Assembly: GCF_037126465.1 (NCBI RefSeq)
Contig: NC_088203.1
Coordinates: 86,676,668-86,740,667 of the forward strand
Length of the DNA: 64,000 nt
DNA from: Ornithodoros turicata
Lineage: Eukaryota > Arthropoda > Arachnida > Ixodida > Argasidae
Direction of reading: 5' to 3'
Numbering within the stretch: position 1 is the first letter of the stretch; every line of letters starts with the position of its first letter. The notes beneath the pieces were generated by a model. It was given only the letters and a program-made list of their open reading frames with translations. It was not told the DNA's origin and searched no databases. Shown one piece after another: positions 20,001 through 30,390 of this stretch. The translations under genes and the position numbers were made by a program.

Positions 20001-20420
20001 CACACACACACACACACACATACACATAAATGGGATGATGATGTGGTGGGTCATTCACCGCCGTTATGGGGGTACACTGCCCCATTGCGCTTGTGGAAGG
20101 GATGTGAAAGTGACGATCATGGAAAGGTGTCCTATTAGAGTTCGTTCATTAGACCAGTGCTGGAGAGGAACTCAGCGACAACTCGTAGGACTTGCATCAG
20201 ATGTGAGGGGTCCGACCATGGCCCGAGAATTTTGGCCAAGTCGAACTAGCGTCGATCGACGCGTTGCAGAGCAGTTTCCATGGGGGTGCGCTCGCGATCG
20301 TACTGTCCGCAGACCAGGAGGACGTGATGGAGGTCACCGCGCACATTACACGTGGAACGGAGGCTGGACGCGCCGACACCGAGGGTGGTGTTTGAAAGCC
20401 GGTGTAAAAGCCACATTAAG
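20001..20420 (-). pseudogene. 3' remnant of a second LINE family, (TG)n tail
   Basis: Minus-strand frames with frameshifts give the C-terminus typical of RNase H-type LINEs: GDLHHVLLVCGQY (zinc-binding CxH...C-like part), an AKILGPWSDPSH segment, and VLRVVAEFLSSTGLMNEL before the stop. The 3' UTR runs into a (TG)n microsatellite at 20,001-20,020 rather than a C-run. It therefore belongs to a different family from A-D. Degraded and non-functional. Confidence 0.65.
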
Positions 20421-20927
20421 TCTCATGCGGTGCAAGACTGTGGTAAAGGAACGTGGAACACTTAATGAACGTGCCCCAACAAATTGTATTTCATTATATG
20501 ATCAATCCGATACGCCAATATAGGCTACTTCGGCACTCACGCTGGCCCCATAGTCTTAGCAAGCTATCGAGGCGTGCCTGTGACGCATTGCGCTCCGGTT
20601 TAGGTTGTACGATGGAACCACCGCTGGAAGTCTGCCGTGTTCAGGGTGGTGCTTGCCATAGAAGCAAGAGCGTCGAACTGCATGTCTCGGCATGCTGCCG
20701 AGGGAGCTTGTATTACGCTACCGATTGGAGAGGGAGTATCTGCCAGGAAACAACTGCATCCTAAAAGGTGTTTAAATAGAATACTCCCATTTTAAGCGTG
20801 TTTTTGTTTTTAAACGCACATTATAAGAGTGTTTTATGAGGAATATACTTAATTAAAGGGTGTTTTAGAAAATACCCTTCATTCGGGTGTAAAGGCAACA
20901 CCAAAAAGGTGTGCGCCGTGGGACAAG

Positions 20928-20938
20928 CCATTTACACC
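20928..20938. repeat. Target-site duplication, left copy (element B)
   Basis: CCATTTACACC, repeated at 21,584-21,594 right after the C-run. Confidence 0.8.
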
Positions 20939-21585
20939 CTCCGTCTGCCGCATACACAGCCGCCGGCGCTTTTCGTCCGACACCCGCCTTTTCATGGAAA
21001 ACACTGTCGCAGCCAACACCTTCCTCCACCGCATTGACCCGAAGATGGCCTTCACTGTGTCGCTACGGCGGTCTCGAAAGGAAGAGTCAGCTCTCCATCG
21101 TCTTCGCCTGAATGTCGCCCGTACTCCATCGTTCCTGTTCAAGATCAAGCAGCGTCCCTCTTCGGCGTGCCCCTCCTGCTCCACTGACGCCGACACCCAT
21201 CATTTACTCTTGCCCTGTCCAAGATATGCCGCTCCTCGGACTGCACTCACGCACCGCCTATGTGCCCTGGGGCACAGAGACCTCTCTTTGGCCACCCTAC
21301 TGGGCCCTGTAGGGCAGAAGCAATGGGCTGTTACCAGAGCGCTACTATGCTTCCTGGGTGACTCTGGGCTCCTAGACTGCCTCTGAGCGATCGTGCACTC
21401 ATGCCTTCCTGCTGCCCATGTGCCGCTTGCGTCTTTTTCCTTTTCTGTTTCTTTTTTTGTCTCATATTTCTTTCTCCTTGTTTTTTTCTTTTTCTGCAAG
21501 GAGTAGCAAGTCGACCTCTGTCTGGCTGACCTTTCCTTTCTGCTTGCCTTTTTTTCTTTCTCGTTATAAATATATCCCCCCCCCC
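20939..21585 (+). mobile_element. Element B: short C-tailed LINE copy
   Basis: A 0.65-kb 5'-truncated insertion keeping only the end of the ORF2 coding region and the 3' UTR. The coding part (frame at 20,994-21,386) has LHRLRLNVARTP, CPSC...HHLLLPC (zinc-binding pattern) and the family signature LSLATLLGPVG, then a stop. The 3' UTR repeats the conserved block (GGAGTAGCAAGTCGAC, about 21,500-21,515; TGGCTGACCTTTCC, 21,522-21,535) and ends ATAAATATAT + about 10 C. The 11-bp target duplication shows the C-run is the terminus. Confidence 0.88.
20994..21386 (+). pseudogene. C-terminal LINE ORF2 fragment (element B)
   Basis: An open frame of 130 residues with no catalytic domain; the Met is internal. 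Only the tether after RNase H and the zinc-binding C-terminus remain, so no enzymatic activity is expected. It aligns well by eye with the ends of A (LSLAVLLGPTQ) and C (FSLAALLGPVL). Confidence 0.8.
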
Positions 21586-21594
21586 ATTTACACC
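21584..21594. repeat. Target-site duplication, right copy (element B)
   Basis: CCATTTACACC, identical to 20,928-20,938. Its first C's merge with the terminal C-run, so the boundary is uncertain by a base or two. Confidence 0.8.
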
Positions 21595-21785
21595 AAAAAA
21601 GTGTAAAAAAGTTTATTCTGTTGGGACGAGGTACCGTAGCGTGACGCCATCAGGGAACTGCGACACAGGAAGAATCATAGATGGGTTTAATACCAGTGAG
21701 CGATGAAAGATGTCAGTGTTGCAGTCAAGCGGTATCCGTGCATTTCGAAGATGTTTGACAGACAGAAACTTTTTTTAAAATTCCG

Positions 21786-21853
21786 TGTTAGCGCCGCGAA
21801 GCAACTGTGGCTATGAGCGGCGTATAGACGTGGAGTGATGGAGAGAGGATAGC
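21786..21853 (-). repeat. SINE fragment matching 926-1100
   Basis: It shares CTGTGGCTATGAGCGGCGTA and the following GGAGAGAGGA-rich stretch with 930-1010. The tRNA-like portion is missing. Confidence 0.5.
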
Positions 21854-23278
21854 AGGAAGTAGTGGGGTATACAGGTGGCAGACATACAGAAACGAAAACT
21901 TCAACTTGAAATACTACGACTTGAAACAGTGGGGCCAAGCGGTTGGAAGGGTGCCTGAAAAATATGTTGAAGTGGTCAGGAAAGTCTGAAGCGGGTGCAT
22001 ATTAAAGGTATCCGGCGTTCGCAGCCTATGCCTGGTCCAAGATCCCTCACGTCTGTCGTAGAATATCCTCTCGCACGTTCTCTACTGTTGACCCACGTGC
22101 CCGCTCTGTCTCTTGGCACTCGACTCATTACAATGGGCGCTGTCCTTTGAACTACTCTGAAGGGATCGGACATCTATTCGTGTCTTGCCGGGTATTGCCT
22201 TTTGCACAGAATCGGTGTAGAGATACTTGAAAACGATGGGGCCTATAGTCCATGCACTTACTTCAGGAGACGGGCTTTTGCGCATTCTGCGTTTACTGAT
22301 CCTCTATACGCATTGCAGAGCGAACTTCCTACAAATCCCGATCCGTCTATAGTCATCATCTTTCAACCTCGACCCCTTCTTCTCGTTCTATCTCACCTTG
22401 AGTCTACACTGTATAAATGGGGAAAAAATGGAAAATATGGGAGTAGTTACAGCTTCTAGTGCCCTAGATTGCAATTATTCCTCATTTTAGTCCCGTGGCA
22501 CCGATATTTGCTCTTCGGTCCTGCAATTAGGGACTAAACACCCGTGCATTTAGTCCCGAAAGGGGCTAATGGTTGTGGCAACGCATCTACTCCCCAAAGG
22601 ACTAAAAGTATTCTTTTTTTCTTACCGAGACAGTTTTGACCCACGTGAGTGAGGTACACAGCGGCAGGCCACCATGGAAACCATCACCAACATGAAACAA
22701 CGAACGCGGCGGTTCAGTCCTGCCATATATATATATTCACGTGCAATGCTATCGGTCAGACTAAAGCAATCAAGTTAGCTGCTTCATAAGCGCTGCACGC
22801 CGAGCAAAGCGGTACTATTCTATTAGAACGCAGGAACAAAGAACACCGAAGAGAACGTTAAGCAGCGCTTCGTTATCAGTTGAAGTTCACTGAACCTGAA
22901 AGTCAGATGTTTACAGAGAGGCATAGAATGAAAAATGAAGTGCCTCATCTCGTGCGGCCTTTCTCCCAATATTTTCTCGAGCGAAAATGAACGAGTATCA
23001 GGCAAGGCAGCCAAAGATTATGTAAACGATGAGGCGCTTGATTGATTTGTTTAGTTATCCTTCCTAGTTGTCCTTCTAGATTCGGGGTGTTTACTTTATG
23101 CAATTAATAAATATACGCTAATTAACTGTTAGGTAGTACGAACAAATTGACTTGGCCACAATTACAAACGAAGGACTTGAGGCTCCACGGCACAATCAGC
23201 GTGCAAAAGACTTCTTGCCTATTGTCGCTCATCGCGTGAAGCACTAATTATCTTGAACGTGTTAGCTAATAGGATTCC
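21854..23278. other. Intergenic; no supported gene
   Basis: A few degenerate CTTTAGTCCC-type repeats occur at 22,480-22,600 and a short (TA)n at 22,727-22,735. No frame has a recognisable domain. Confidence 0.4.
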
Positions 23279-23283
23279 GTGCC

Positions 23284-23506
23284 ACTACATCTAACGCGCC
23301 GTTACGTCTATCGTGCTCTTACATCCAAAAACGAGTCGTTACATCTGCCCTGCTGTTACATACAAACGAGTACCGTTACATCCAAAAAGACTTTACGTCC
23401 ATTTCTGGCCGATACATCCATAAGTCAGTAGATACAACGAGCCGTTACATCCAACGGAAAACCGTACACTACGAGCTGTTACGTCCATTGCGCCATTACA
23501 TCCACA
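23284..23506 (+). repeat. Diverged ~18-bp tandem array, TTACATCCAA core
   Basis: About 13 degenerate units (TTACATCCAA, TTACGTCTAT, TTACATCTGC, ATACATCCAT and others) whose starts are spaced about 16-19 bp apart. Only the approximately 10-base core is conserved. Confidence 0.65.
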
Positions 23507-24362
23507 GACGTAGGAAAGTGTGCTACAACTGTAACGCGAATTTCGCAACCGCAATTGCAGTTCTCCAGACACGTGAGCGAATTACTTTCGACACCTTGGT
23601 ATCAATTTATATCGCGATAAACTCAGCAGACATGCAATCAACTAACGGAGCAACGAAGGTATGGCAGAAACCAGCAGGCTAAGGGTACTCTAATTGGTAA
23701 CAAGGTAATCCGCTTCATGTGGACGATGCGAACCAATAGAATTTTTATCAGACATGTTTTAATTATCCGTTCGGTTACTATTTTTGCGAGGCTAGTTCGA
23801 CTGATCTGTACCGAGGCGAGATATCAAAGGCTATGCGGAGTGTTTGAAAGTAGGTTATCAACTTATCACTGAGCAACGTGCCAGCTTCGCATGTTTGCGA
23901 CGTTCATCGAAGTCGTTTTAGCGACCGCGCTGCAGCGACACAAAACGAAGGTTAGGATGGTTAGTTTATGGCCACAACGAGATACCTAACAGGGCTCGGA
24001 ACCAGAGGTGAACTCGAGCCGAAATTATCTTTTTTCTAGGGATGAACTGAACCAAAACTAAACTGAAATAAATGGGAATTACCGGTCATCGAAACGGATC
24101 AGACCAAATGTTTTCTTCACCAAGCCAGCTCCCAATTTCCATAGTAAACAATGTAGCGCAGCTTCAACGGTTTCACTACGTTTTGAAAACCTTCTTTCGA
24201 GACAAATCAAGCGCCTTCAATTTGGCACTGATTTCCTTACAGCGCACGGTGTTTATTGGGGGCGGCTTGAAACGGCAGGTTAGGGATGGCAGCCCGTCGC
24301 GGTTTTGGCTTTTTTAAGACACCTTGAGCGAAATGCCCTTTCCCTTTTGTCCTGTAATACCA

Positions 24363-24605
24363 TACACTGTTGAAGCAGAACTTCACCACACAGCAAGCTC
24401 CTAGCCAACCACTATTCCGAATGATATCATTCTGTGTCCTTATCTGCTGAAAATAAGAGGATGCACCTATCTGGAACACATTATGCATGTCCCAAATAGG
24501 CACCTCCTTCCTGTTTTGAACAAATCAGCGCACAAAATGATATCATTCGGAATGGTGGTTGGCTAGGAGCGTGCTATGTGGTGAAGTTCTGCTTTAACAA
24601 TATAG
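24363..24605. mobile_element. Fold-back MITE, AGAACTTCACC family (copy 1)
   Basis: The left GCAGAACTTCACCACACAGC ... CTCCTAGCCAACCAC is mirrored at 24,520-24,600 (GTGGTTGGCTAGGAGCGTGC ... GTGAAGTTCTGC). The inner GAATGATATCATT is mirrored too. Relatives are at 24,600-24,890, 48,753-48,989 and 59,500-59,574. Confidence 0.8.
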
Positions 24606-24890
24606 CCACCTGGCAGACTTAATGCAGTAAACGGAATGGAATTTACTTCACCTCCTAACCGACCATCATCTCGAATGACATCGTTCTCTCCCCTGATCTG
24701 TTGAAAACAGGAGGCGTACGCCTTTTTTGTGACAGTTATGCAGAACATAATTGTAACAGAAAAGGCGTACGCCTCCTCTTTTCAACAAATGAGGGGAGAG
24801 AACGATGTCATTTGAGATGATGGCTGGTTAGGAGGTGAAGTACATCCTTTCCATTTAATGCATTAAGTTTGCCGTATGGCTAGGGTATTA
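24600..24890. mobile_element. Fold-back MITE, AGAACTTCACC family (copy 2)
   Basis: It abuts copy 1. The arms include ACTTCACCTCCTAACC mirrored as GGTTAGGAGGTGAAGT, and GGAGGCGTACGCC mirrored around a central TTTTTTGTGACAGTTATG loop. The same GGCGTACGCC core is in the copy at 48,753. Confidence 0.8.
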
Positions 24891-25019
24891 CTTACATGCC
24901 CGAAGTTATCTGCAACGCACGTCTGATCGCTTTGCCGGTGTACTACACTTGTTAGCCAAATTGCTTCTTGCGAAGTATTACGAAATAACACTTCAGTGAG
25001 AGAAAGTTCTATTTTGTGT

Positions 25020-26080
25020 ACTTAGAGTACTGAGGTGACCCCCCCCCCCCTTTTTTTTTTCTTCGGTGTGGAGTGGAATCTCCAACGAATAAAATGAGTT
25101 ATACCTGCGAAAGAACGACGAGCGCAGGTGACCTACAGAGCGAGTGCGAGGGCTCTGTTCCGCATACCTTTGAAAAATTCTTGTCCTCGTGAAAAGAGCG
25201 CATCGCAGAACGACAAGACGTCGTGACGTATGCTACTCCCTTCACCTGACCAGTGACGTACAGCGGCACACCTCAAGCATGTATAAGCGGCGCGCGATCT
25301 GCGAAGAAAAACGAAGACACAAGGCACGAAGCCTCCCTAGTACGTCACGCGAGAATTGTGTCTGCCGTCTGCGGCTGCTTTCTCCGACTGTTTTTTGTTT
25401 TTTTGTTTTGTTTTGTAAATTTGATTGCAAAGCTATGACGCACCGCAGAGCGAAAATATTTCGCGTGGCGACTCCTGGTGGGCAGCTTGACAGATGAGGC
25501 AGGATTTGGAGCGACGTTAAATGTCACCTCATTGCTCCTTTCACCAGGCCTAAATTACGTTCCAATGCATTATCAGTGAATCAAAATTTTCAATTTCAGC
25601 GAACCGGTTCGAACCTTTGCTTTCTATGCTCTAAACCCGAACGAAACCGATATGCATGAACCCGAACCCGAACTGAACCCCAAAAAATAACGGTTCCGAT
25701 CTCTGAATTACCTATACCGAACGTCTCATGAAGGTCATCCGGGTGAATAGTTCTCATACAGGTAGAGCTACTGAAAAGCTTTCTTTTCGGTGAGCATCCT
25801 TTTCACTGAGACATGGGCCAAGAATTGAGCAGTTAGGAGGGGCCCATTTGCATACGCTCATTGATTAAATAAAATTCGTAAGTTTTAAATTTGACTTCGG
25901 ACGCTTTAGAAACCTCAGTTTTGCCGCTCGGAACCTCAGGCGCAAAATATTCCAGCAAAACAAAAAAAGAAAAAACGTGGACACGTGGTGATTTTTTTAT
26001 TCATTAATTGGTTCCATTTACATGTTGCATGCGCAGAGCAGCGTACCAATGTTCTCTTTCGCTCAGGCTGCTCTCAACTC
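25020..26080. other. Intergenic; homopolymers, no supported gene
   Basis: A C-run followed by a T-run lies at 25,040-25,060 and a T-rich tract at 25,390-25,420. No recognisable coding. Confidence 0.4.
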
Positions 26081-26096
26081 TTTCCGTTGCCAATAG

Positions 26097-26196
26097 GTGG
26101 TTGGTTGGTTGGTTGGTTGGTTGGTTGGTGGTTGGTAAAATAACAAGGGGAGGTAGCCCTTTCACCATCACCATCACCACCACCACCAACAAGGGG
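26097..26196 (+). repeat. (GGTT)n and (CAC)n microsatellites
   Basis: A run of GGTT units (26,099-26,130) is followed by AACAAGGGGAGGTAGCCC and a CACCATCACCACC-type run (26,163-26,192). AACAAGGGGAGGT recurs just after it. Confidence 0.9.
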
Positions 26197-26698
26197 AGGT
26201 TGAATTCGCGCAAGCGAATTCTGCTACCCCCCAAAAAAGGAAACTGTACGATCGCACCACAGAAGGTGCGCACAAAGAGGCATCTTGAGACAGACCCTTG
26301 GCCATCTCGACAGCAGAGACTTCAGCATAGAGAAAGTCTTAGGCGTATGGGACGCTAAGCACAGGGACGCGGCCTTCAATGCTCTTGTCAATTTCAATGT
26401 GAAATCTGGACTAGAAACCATATACTAGACGGTGCGTGGACATTACTATGATCCTTGATATGAACGGCGCGCTCGGTCCTGCGTGGTCGCGGTCGAGACG
26501 CTCGCCCCGGTGAACTTTTGCGGTGCGCTCGCGGTGCCAATAGAGTTCCCCGAGAACCACGTTATTGTCTGGTGAACTGCCCACTGGTTGCAAAACGAAC
26601 ACACGTGGTCATATACGACAGAACACGCAAATAGTTCCAAGGTGCCCGGCACCCACCACTATAACGCTTCAGCCGCTGCAATGTCGACATAACACGGG

Positions 26699-27006
26699 GA
26701 ATAGACCTCTCTCCCTGTTTGTAAACAAATGTCGTCATAGTGTGCGACAGCGCCACCAATTTGGTAGAGTTGAACTACGCTCGAACTATAGGGGCGAACA
26801 AGGTCGCGGCCGAAAGCCACAGTCTTGAGGGGTTACGGTGGTTCCTGAAAGGGACGCGACTTTCGGTCCTACTTCTCTTTCAGTAGGAGGCAGCGAACAA
26901 GTGCCCATTCGTGGAACCTAGCCCCCCCCCCCCCCCCTTCCGATTTCTTTCGGTTTCAGTCTGTATACCAACGTCATGATGACGTTTCTCGGGTAGAGGT
27001 CTATTC
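26699..27006. mobile_element. MITE, GAATAGACCTCT TIRs (copy 2)
   Basis: The 12-bp ends GAATAGACCTCT and AGAGGTCTATTC are exact reverse complements, bounding about 0.3 kb. The interior matches 17,577-17,835 inverted, and partly matches 59,565-59,640. A poly(C) run at 26,922-26,938 with about 45 extra bases is absent from copy 1. Non-coding. Confidence 0.85.
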
Positions 27007-28886
27007 TACGCAGAGATGACGGAAGGTAAGAAACAGTCGTAAGGGACGCTTCGGTATGCCTTTTCACAGAGTGTAATGACAGTTAATTAAGTTAATGACA
27101 GTTCAATACAGTGGACACAACGGGTTGCGACAACGTAAACAACCAATGAAGCGGGGGAATATTTTAGCGGACGGCTGGTTTGATGTACTGGAAAAGGAAA
27201 CAAAATGCAGAGGTTGGACGGAGTTCTTGTACAAGACACATGCACACACACAAGAAAGACAGCAAAATATCCAAGAACAGTTGACAATCGAGCTAGCACG
27301 TAGTCGTACGGTCATTTTAAAGCCGAAACCGCAACATCCACGTTGAGTAAATCCTTCTCTACAACGATTAAACGAAACGAACGACGCGAAAAAAACAGGG
27401 ACACAACAGAGGACTGCCGGAAGAACAACCGGCATCGTTTCGGTATCTCTCTTTCTTCCGTAGACACTTCCTTCCGGCCGGTCAACCTGACCAGCGGGAT
27501 CTGCCGTTGGCATCGTGGCATTACCTATTTCTCTTTTACCTTTGCGTGCGCTGTGTATCGTTGAGCTCTGATAGATGAGGACATAATCGGTCCAATGACC
27601 ACGAGGGAGAGCGTCACACCGATTGATTCCTCTATACCAAAAGGGTCGAGAGGGAATCAAATCGTTTTTTTTTTCTGCTTTCGCTTTACTTTAGTATTTC
27701 TACAGCACTTGCGCGTTTACTTTATTTTTCCTTTTTGTTTTTACTTCCATGTCCAATTTCATCTTTGTGTGTGTGTGTGCGTAACAGTTCAGTGCGCAGT
27801 TGTAAAAAGCAAGAGCAGTTTCAAATTGACTCGTCCGAGGTAATAGATTAGCTCTCCCTTTCATTCTATTAAATAAGGTCGCGATATTAATGTAAATTTT
27901 CTCTTTTACCGCTTCAATTTTTATGGATCGAAGGCCCTTCCCTTTCATTTATCTATTTTCTCTTTCGGCCTAGAGCAGCAGCAGCAGTGGCGCAGCCGAT
28001 CGTTGGGGAGCTCTCGCCTTTTGTTTCTTCATCCATCGATTAATCTCCACGTTCCCAACTTCTATTTGTTGTCTTTAATTTTTATCACCGTTCGGCAGCA
28101 ATTTACGATACTTATCGTTGGCCCAAAATTCAGTACTTTCCGGCACTTACACTTGACATTTACGTAAAATCGTGATTTATTGCTGGATGTTGCTTCTAAG
28201 CGACTCGCCAGAAATTAATGGTTCATGTTTTTTTTTTCTTTTTAATAACGTTCCTTGTTTTATGTGCGCTCTCTCTCTCGTTCTCCTTGTCCTTTCTTCC
28301 TTTTTGTTTTTCGAAAGTGCAAACAATGTGATGCTGCCAACTTCGCAGTTATTATTAGCACGATGGAGCACTGGGGCGTTCAAAATGTGGCCTTTGTGCC
28401 AAACGAAGCTCGCATTCCACATCAGCGAGTAATTAAAACCGACCTGGTGACAGTGGGGACATCATGAGTGCTACGAGAGTGTGTGTCAAACACATTACCG
28501 CACTCTCACCACATCCCACAAGTGCATATCAAACGTGATTAGAGACTACAGAGAGAAGCCCCTGGTATCGAATATCACGTACACGATGAAAATAAATGAA
28601 ATGAAATGAAATATTTGTAACTCTTGTGGGCTGTGGGACTTGTAGAAGGTTCTTTCTTTCGTAGTTTTTCTTCTTCTTTCTATCTTTCAGGGGGGACGTG
28701 TTTAGTTGCATTCCAAACTCTGTCCTGGGGGGCAGGGGCTTTAAGAGGATGTACGCAGCCGTAAACTCAGTAATGTGAATCAGCCTTTAGACTCGTCCGA
28801 CTTGCACCGATGCGCGGTTGGTTCGGGACGGTAAACAGCACTACGAAACATGTTTAACTGGACAGGTTCGTAACCTGGGTTTGTTT
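27007..28886. other. Intergenic; no supported gene
   Basis: AT- and pyrimidine-rich DNA with a short (GT)n at 27,765-27,780. No frame shows a domain I recognise. Confidence 0.4.
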
Positions 28887-28929
28887 TCGTTTTGTGTAGA
28901 CGTTGTTCGCCACACAGAAGTGGGCCTCG

Positions 28930-29070
28930 GTGGTGGTGGTGAAAAGGCTCGCCGGTGTCGGACTCACAGAGGTCAGCAACGGTCACGACTAACGCCATTG
29001 GGAAATGTGCGTCCTGGGCCGACTTCCAAGGGAACAGTGCCGACATGTGTCTGTAAGCCCCCTCTTATGT
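28930..29070. repeat. Dispersed (GGT)n-linked repeat
   Basis: GGTGGTGGTGGTGAAAAGGC is followed by GTCACGACT and GTCCTGGGCCGACTTC. Similar arrangements are at 48,547-48,660 and 58,920-59,060 (CCTGGGCCGACTTCGCATGG). This suggests one short dispersed family associated with trinucleotide repeats. Confidence 0.5.
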
Positions 29071-29868
29071 CCCCTCTTAAGCCCCCTCATGTGTCTGTAA
29101 GCGTCTGTTACTCGGCTCTTCGGGGTTCTGAAAAAGCCTTCCTCCTGGCTCGGTAATGATTCGGCTGCTCCTTCTATCCCCAATTCTCCGGGAGAACTGG
29201 CAAAACTGGTTTACGGTGACAAAGGGACAAGGCGCTGACCCCACTAACCGGTTCTGACAAGTACTCCTTATAACGTCATCGGTGACGTTGCATCATACCT
29301 TCTCCCCCTCGTAATACCCGGAGTGGCGAGTTAAGGGTGAAGGCGCGTACCCATGTTTATGTGAGTTTTTTTCTGGGAAACAAATTGCACACATCAACAC
29401 CTCTAGCACCATTCGGTAAAATGACGGACACACTTTCATCAGACGTCCTAATCTGAAAAGTTTTTGGAAGGCCCTCTGTACTCCTTTAAAGGAGCATGGT
29501 AACGCTCGAAAAAATATGCCAGCAGCAGTGGTAATTTGATTTGATGCGTAAAAGAGCATTCCATCAGAAAAGACCAAGAAGTTGGCAGAGATTGTCGCTG
29601 CTGTGCGCACTCTTGTAAAACTAATTTTCCCGCGAAGTGCGCGCTTCGCAAATAAGATAATTTGCTGGACAGTTCCTCAAGATAGTATGTTCATATTATG
29701 CGTTAAAATATTGGATATATGAAATGCATTTCGTGCTCCCTCCTTTAACAAGGTCGCCCAGTCACACATTTTTACACGCGTGCTTGGGGTTACGAGTGGC
29801 ATGGTGAACTACAGAAAGAAACCATAACGATGGTATTGTGCAGGACAAAAGGGGACATTGGGAATGTA

Positions 29869-30128
29869 CAGTGCTGGACGAAAATTCACGGAACACGCTT
29901 GTGGTGTGTTTACTCCGCGGCGCGACACCGTATTGGAGGGCTGAACGGGCTTGTTCACGCATTCAGAGGGGGCAGAGGAGACAGAGGAGGGCGCCAAAGC
30001 GATACCGACACTGTCGCGGTGTGCACTCGCCCACCCCTTTGAATGATTGAACTCGCCCGCCGCTGGGGTGTCCGCGCCAAGGAGAAGGTACACCACTCGC
30101 CCGTTCCGTAGACTTTCGTCGAGCACTC
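29869..30128. mobile_element. Fold-back MITE flanked by TA, CAGTGCTGGACG ends
   Basis: TA|CAGTGCTGGACGAAAATTCA at the left and the mirrored TTTCGTCGAGCACTC|TA at the right. The inner ACGGAACACG is mirrored too. TA flanks with CAGTGCTGG-like ends suggest a Tc1/mariner-type element (inference). The palindrome continues 11 bases beyond the TA on both sides. Confidence 0.75.
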
Positions 30129-30390
30129 TACATTCCCAATGATGGTCCTTTGTTGTTCACGCAGTCGCTGATTGATGCATCGGCACGCTTGGCCGATACA
30201 TGCCTTTCCACGTGAGAAGTTGTACCAGTAAATCACTCGTATAGAGCATGAGCAAAACGTTCTCGTGGTCAATATTACACTCTTCTTCCCGATGTTTTCT
30301 TTCCTTTTTTTTTTTTTTTTTCTATTGATGGGGGACCCCAGTTTGCTTTTCGAACTAACATAGCCCCGAGTCCATACATGTTCCCTGTTT

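Noticed and set aside
23284..23506. CRISPR-like array
   Set aside because: The repeats are short, degenerate and closely spaced, spacers are about 8 bases, there are no cas genes and the DNA is eukaryotic.
26922..26938. C-run inside a MITE as a LINE tail
   Set aside because: There is no LINE sequence next to it; it sits in an extra segment of about 45 bp within the MITE.
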